Below the pieces are notes generated by a model that saw only the letters and a program-made list of their open reading frames with translations, did not search any database and was not told the DNA's origin. From contig JALGTT010000222.1 in assembly GCA_029821235.1 (NCBI GenBank), forward strand, positions 1-5,495: DNA of 5,495 bases. The letters are read 5' to 3'. The stretch comes from Candidatus Hebobacteria bacterium. GTDB lineage: Bacteria > Armatimonadota > Hebobacteria > Hebobacterales > Hebobacteraceae. Both the position numbers and the translations under genes were made by a program. Numbering within the stretch: position 1 is the stretch's first letter; each line of letters starts with the position of its first letter. Below, in pieces: positions 5,148 through 5,495 of the stretch.

Positions 5148-5494
5148 GAGTGCCCCTCCACCGGCGGAGCGGGCCGCCCGGCCGCGGCGCGCACCAGGTT
5201 CACCACCACCAGGTCCGCGTGGGCCTTGGTCGGCGCGTTGAACTCCCGATGGCGATAGCGGACCGAGTCCAGATAGAAATCGCAGATGTCGTCCAGCGAA
5301 TACCCGCGCTCCACGTTGCGCCGGATGCGGCGCACGATACGCTCGTCCGCGTCGGCCTCCACGTAGACCTTGAGGTTCATCAGCGAGCGAAGTTCCTCGT
5401 CGTGCAGGACGAGGATGCCCTCCACGATCAGCACCTCCGCCTCCCCCTCCCGCGCCTGCCGGAGGTCGGCGCGCAGGCGCGGAAAGTCGAACGA
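5144..5494 (-). CDS. Uridine kinase-like P-loop kinase, C-terminal 116 residues (5' end outside window)
   Basis: The visible part begins SFDFPRLRADLRQAREG and continues EVLIVEGILVLHDEELRSLM, VYVEADADERIVRRIRRNV, a D-x-Y-L-D-S-V-R segment, and FNAPTKAHADLVV. These match, in order, the uridine/cytidine kinase segments FD..lL...L..L..G, vvivEGIlvL, (F/Y)V(D/E)..aD.r..RRi.RDv.eRG, Y...vrp....F..P.k..ADiiv. Uridine kinase converts uridine and cytidine to UMP and CMP in pyrimidine salvage. Two oddities: the usual P-V-Y-(S/D)..-H-(T/S)-R nucleoside-binding stretch between 'AREG' and 'EVLIVEG' is absent, and the tail after ADLVVV is short and lacks the typical GG.N.....l helix. Substrate specificity may therefore differ, or residues were lost. 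It is the most upstream operon gene seen, overlapping endoQ by 4 nt. Confidence 0.8.
   Translation of the reverse strand, partial: SFDFPRLRADLRQAREGEAEVLIVEGILVLHDEELRSLMNLKVYVEADADERIVRRIRRNVERGYSLDDICDFYLDSVRYRHREFNAPTKAHADLVVVNLVRAAAGRPAPPVEGHS
5155..5159 (-). promoter_or_regulatory. Shine-Dalgarno sequence deciding the GTG start of endoQ
   Basis: GGAGG lies 7 nt before the GTG at 5147-5145, inside the end of the udk-like gene. It explains why a GTG that overlaps the upstream stop codon is the start. The residues that follow (RRVYADLHIH) match the family N-terminus directly. Confidence 0.75.
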
Positions 5495-5495
5495 A

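Overview
The window comes from a high-GC bacterial chromosome. It holds one tightly packed leftward (minus-strand) gene cluster, a separate leftward htrA-type protease gene, and the last codons of a rightward gene at the left edge. The order tmk - darA (PII-like cyclic-di-AMP receptor) - holB on one strand is the arrangement known from Bacillota (Bacillus tmk-yaaQ-yaaR-holB). This suggests a high-GC Gram-positive-type or deep-branching lineage such as an atypical Bacillota or Armatimonadota-like organism. The taxonomic guess is inference only. No tRNA, rRNA, CRISPR array, insertion sequence or phage gene is visible.

Layout from right to left, in the direction of transcription: a uridine-kinase-like gene (5' end outside the window), endoQ (PHP-family endonuclease Q for deaminated DNA), tmk (dTMP kinase), darA, and holB (delta-prime subunit of the DNA polymerase III clamp loader). 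Junctions are 4-nt stop/start overlaps (GTGA, ATGA, GTGA) or a 10-nt gap, so this is very probably one translationally coupled operon. About 150 bp of non-coding DNA follows, then htrA, a membrane-anchored trypsin-like serine protease with PDZ domains. It has its own strong ribosome binding site and a candidate extracytoplasmic-stress (ECF sigma) promoter. Between htrA and the converging aldo/keto-reductase-like gene end lie two consecutive inverted repeats, the distal one a perfect 13-bp stem that probably terminates transcription.

The operon joins pyrimidine nucleotide supply (udk-like, tmk), removal of deaminated bases such as uracil from DNA (endoQ), replication (holB) and second-messenger sensing (darA). 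EndoQ next to dTMP kinase is the most interesting biological association.

Two genes are interrupted. holB needs a single +1 shift near 2117 to regain a normal delta-prime C-terminus. htrA needs a +1 shift near 404 and in addition lacks the first half of its second PDZ domain. The visible part of the udk-like gene also lacks, in frame, the usual nucleoside-binding stretch. Three lesions in 5.5 kb could be sequencing or assembly errors, a local deletion-prone history, or real truncations; the sequence alone cannot decide. I do not see a wholly new multi-gene system here.
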